Source of the DNA: Alphaproteobacteria bacterium
GTDB lineage: Bacteria; Pseudomonadota; Alphaproteobacteria; UBA9655
Direction of reading: 5' to 3'
Assembly (NCBI GenBank): GCA_020049895.1
Contig: JAGVLE010000013.1
Location: forward strand, 28,523-92,522
DNA length: 64,000 nucleotides
Positions 62,584-64,000 of this stretch are shown here, piece by piece. Both the position numbers and the translations under genes were made by a program. The notes under the pieces were generated by a model. That model was not told the DNA's origin. It did not search any database and saw nothing but the letters and a program-made list of their open reading frames with translations. Each line of letters starts with the position of its first letter. Position 1 is the first letter of the stretch.

Positions 62584-64000
62584 ATGAATATAAAAGTTAT
62601 ATTTAATGATTATAGTATATTGAATGTATTTGATCTGGAAATTTCTCAAGAAGAAGATTGCTTTGCTAAAGCGAAGCTCCTCATTGATAGTGGAGCAACT
62701 CTTCCTGCTGAGGGCGTAGAAGGGGTTATTCAAGGGGAAGAAGTTTATTTCCGTGGATATTTTGTAGGGTTTCGTAAAACAATAGAGGGAAATTTTTCAG
62801 AAATTGAACTTATCGCGTGCCCGCCAGATATAGACTCAAAAATAGAACAACTCCAACAGCAATACAGAATACATCCTTATTGGGATCCTTTGTGGGTGAA
62901 GGACCCAGAAAATAAAGATACACGTCAAGATGTTCACACGTCGTCTGTCTATTGTGACCGACAAAATGGGGATCTTAGATATTCAGATTGGTTTGAAGGA
63001 GAACAGGTTCTTTCTATTCAGGAAAATTTTTTTCGAGAGAGCCTTCATGTATCTTTAAGTGCTCCTCCTCTAAGGGCCTGTACGGTTCAGGTCCACGCCT
63101 ATTGGATTCAACGAGAAGAAGGGGTGGAAAACTTAAGCACTGCCATTCGCTTAGCCTTTCCCTATGGTCAAGTCAGTACATATACAAGGGATGCTTTGGT
63201 TCAAAAATGGCCTGAAGTGGGGCAACAGGTAGGAAGATCTGGGATTTGGATTTTAAAGAGTAAGTTAGAAGAAATAATTCCCTCCACGTATCCTTTATAT
63301 TCTCCGTCTGTTTTGCTTGCAGACCAGAAGGAGAAGCTACAACCTTATCGCCTCAAACGCCATTGGTTTAAACCAACATTATGGGTGAGGTGGTCTTATT
63401 ATCAACGGCGAAAAGAAACGCTTTCCTTTACATTACTTCATGCTTTTCAAGGGGAAGCTTCTTATAAAGGAAAGCATAAGAAGATAGAGTTTACGCTCCA
63501 AAACATTAATCCTGATCCTAAGAGCTATCCCTGGTGTCCTGAAGCATTTTATAAAGAGGGATCAAAAGTCTTTTATCAAAATGCAACGTATCAGTGTCTT
63601 GTCACGCATACGGCCGGTCTTGTTTTTGAGCCTGAGAAATGGTGTTTCCGGAAAAAATTTCACAGCCCTTTAGGGAATCCAGCCCGGTCGTCTTTCTTTT
63701 TAACAAACCGTGGATATAAGGCAGCAGAACATGCGATAGAACGCGCGAAAGCCCTTCTTGCCAAAAGTGCTAGAGCCCTTTCCATTACGTTTGAAGGGCC
63801 GTGGGAAGACTTAAAAGATATAACCACAGATACCACTGTTGTGTTGTCGGACCCCCGGTTGCCCGGAGGAAAGTGGAGGGGAAAAGTTGTTAAATATGCC
63901 CTGGTGGTCAAAGGAGAAACAGGAGAACGATTTGTTCGTGTAACGTTAGCGTGTTCGATAGGGCGGGGAGAAAGTATCGTTCATGCTCCTCCGACAAAAA
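62584..64000 (+). CDS. large protein with CBM5/12-like segment, possibly phage tail-derived (partial)
   Basis: The frame runs from the ATG at 62584 (GGGGGGGA 4 bases upstream) to the window end without a stop: at least 472 residues. No signal peptide is seen. The stretch about 315-348 (YPWCPEAFYKEGSKVFYQ, then ATYQCLVTH and EKW) has the aromatic spacing of chitin-binding CBM5/12 modules, often found on phage tail proteins and chitinases. The later DPRLPGGKWRGKVVKYALVV is reminiscent of phage tail or hub proteins. I cannot name the family. The rest of the gene, and possible phage neighbours, lie beyond the window. Confidence 0.6.
   Translation, partial: MNIKVIFNDYSILNVFDLEISQEEDCFAKAKLLIDSGATLPAEGVEGVIQGEEVYFRGYFVGFRKTIEGNFSEIELIACPPDIDSKIEQLQQQYRIHPYWDPLWVKDPENKDTRQDVHTSSVYCDRQNGDLRYSDWFEGEQVLSIQENFFRESLHVSLSAPPLRACTVQVHAYWIQREEGVENLSTAIRLAFPYGQVSTYTRDALVQKWPEVGQQVGRSGIWILKSKLEEIIPSTYPLYSPSVLLADQKEKLQPYRLKRHWFKPTLWVRWSYYQRRKETLSFTLLHAFQGEASYKGKHKKIEFTLQNINPDPKSYPWCPEAFYKEGSKVFYQNATYQCLVTHTAGLVFEPEKWCFRKKFHSPLGNPARSSFFLTNRGYKAAEHAIERAKALLAKSARALSITFEGPWEDLKDITTDTTVVLSDPRLPGGKWRGKVVKYALVVKGETGERFVRVTLACSIGRGESIVHAPPTK

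Noticed and set aside
62470..62733. 87-residue minus-strand frame
   Set aside because: Asn/Ile/Lys/Phe-rich shadow over the AT-rich gap and the start of the real plus-strand gene at 62584.

Overview
The window looks like a gene-dense, moderately AT-rich alphaproteobacterial chromosome, probably from a host-associated lineage near Holosporales or Rickettsiales. That placement is inferred from gene content, not from a phylogeny. The alphaproteobacterial markers seen are: split ATP synthase genes (atpI-B-E-F'-F without the F1 genes), a CckA hybrid kinase, a GapR/DUF2312 protein, DUF3576 and DUF465 proteins, a hemC-hemD-Mic60-HemY block, and the hemE / coaE-dnaQ arrangement that flanks the replication origin in Caulobacter and Rickettsia. 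Host association is suggested by trimmed operons (nuoJKLM without nuoN, very short Mic60 and HemY), several secreted proteins of no recognisable family, and a dispersed non-coding repeat.

Layout. 1-9 kb: the end of serS, a LysM/LytM division-type protein, GapR, a HisC-like aminotransferase, gltX, two tandem TrpX-type periplasmic binding proteins behind a small upstream ORF, then the F0 genes. 9-12 kb: cspA with a long structured leader and an amino-acid ABC transporter. 12-16 kb: tig-clpP-clpX and tRNA-Leu(UAG). 16-22 kb: a secreted unknown and nuoJKLM. 22-29 kb: a glycosyltransferase, tilS-ftsH, a class A PBP and tdk. 29-35.5 kb: an accessory stretch with two small six-cysteine secreted proteins, an 861-residue secreted protein, tRNA-Gly(GCC), dksA, tsaD, rpmB and the second copy of a ~225-bp repeat (the first is at 11.85-12.07 kb). 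35.5-45.6 kb: cckA, recA, alaS, hemC, hemD, Mic60-like, HemY-like, DUF465 and bamE. 45.6-49.4 kb (minus): a DivL-like kinase, dnaQ and coaE.

A likely chromosomal origin lies at about 49.37-49.77 kb, with six DnaA-box-like sites and an AT-rich stretch. It is followed by hemE-hemH-hemJ-rho-rsmG-parA-parB (plus) and holA-lptE-leuS-DUF3576-xseB (minus, reading back toward parB). Four parS palindromes with the full GTTTCACGTGAAAC core are present: three within 6.5 kb of the origin and one about 23 kb away inside the PBP gene. The window ends with a 3-hydroxyacyl-CoA dehydrogenase, an EamA transporter and the 5' part of a large gene containing a chitin-binding-module-like segment, possibly phage-derived.

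Working together: the window holds much of a Caulobacter-type replication and cell-cycle apparatus (origin, ParABS, GapR, CckA, DivL-like kinase, ClpXP, DnaQ, HolA, RecA), the membrane parts of ATP synthase and complex I, and haem synthesis steps hemC, hemD, hemE, hemJ and hemH. I found no CRISPR array, rRNA or intact transposase gene. The most unusual items are the dispersed repeat with terminal inverted repeats, the duplicated three-cysteine secreted proteins, the minimal Mic60, and the Trp-codon-bearing ORF ahead of the binding-protein pair.
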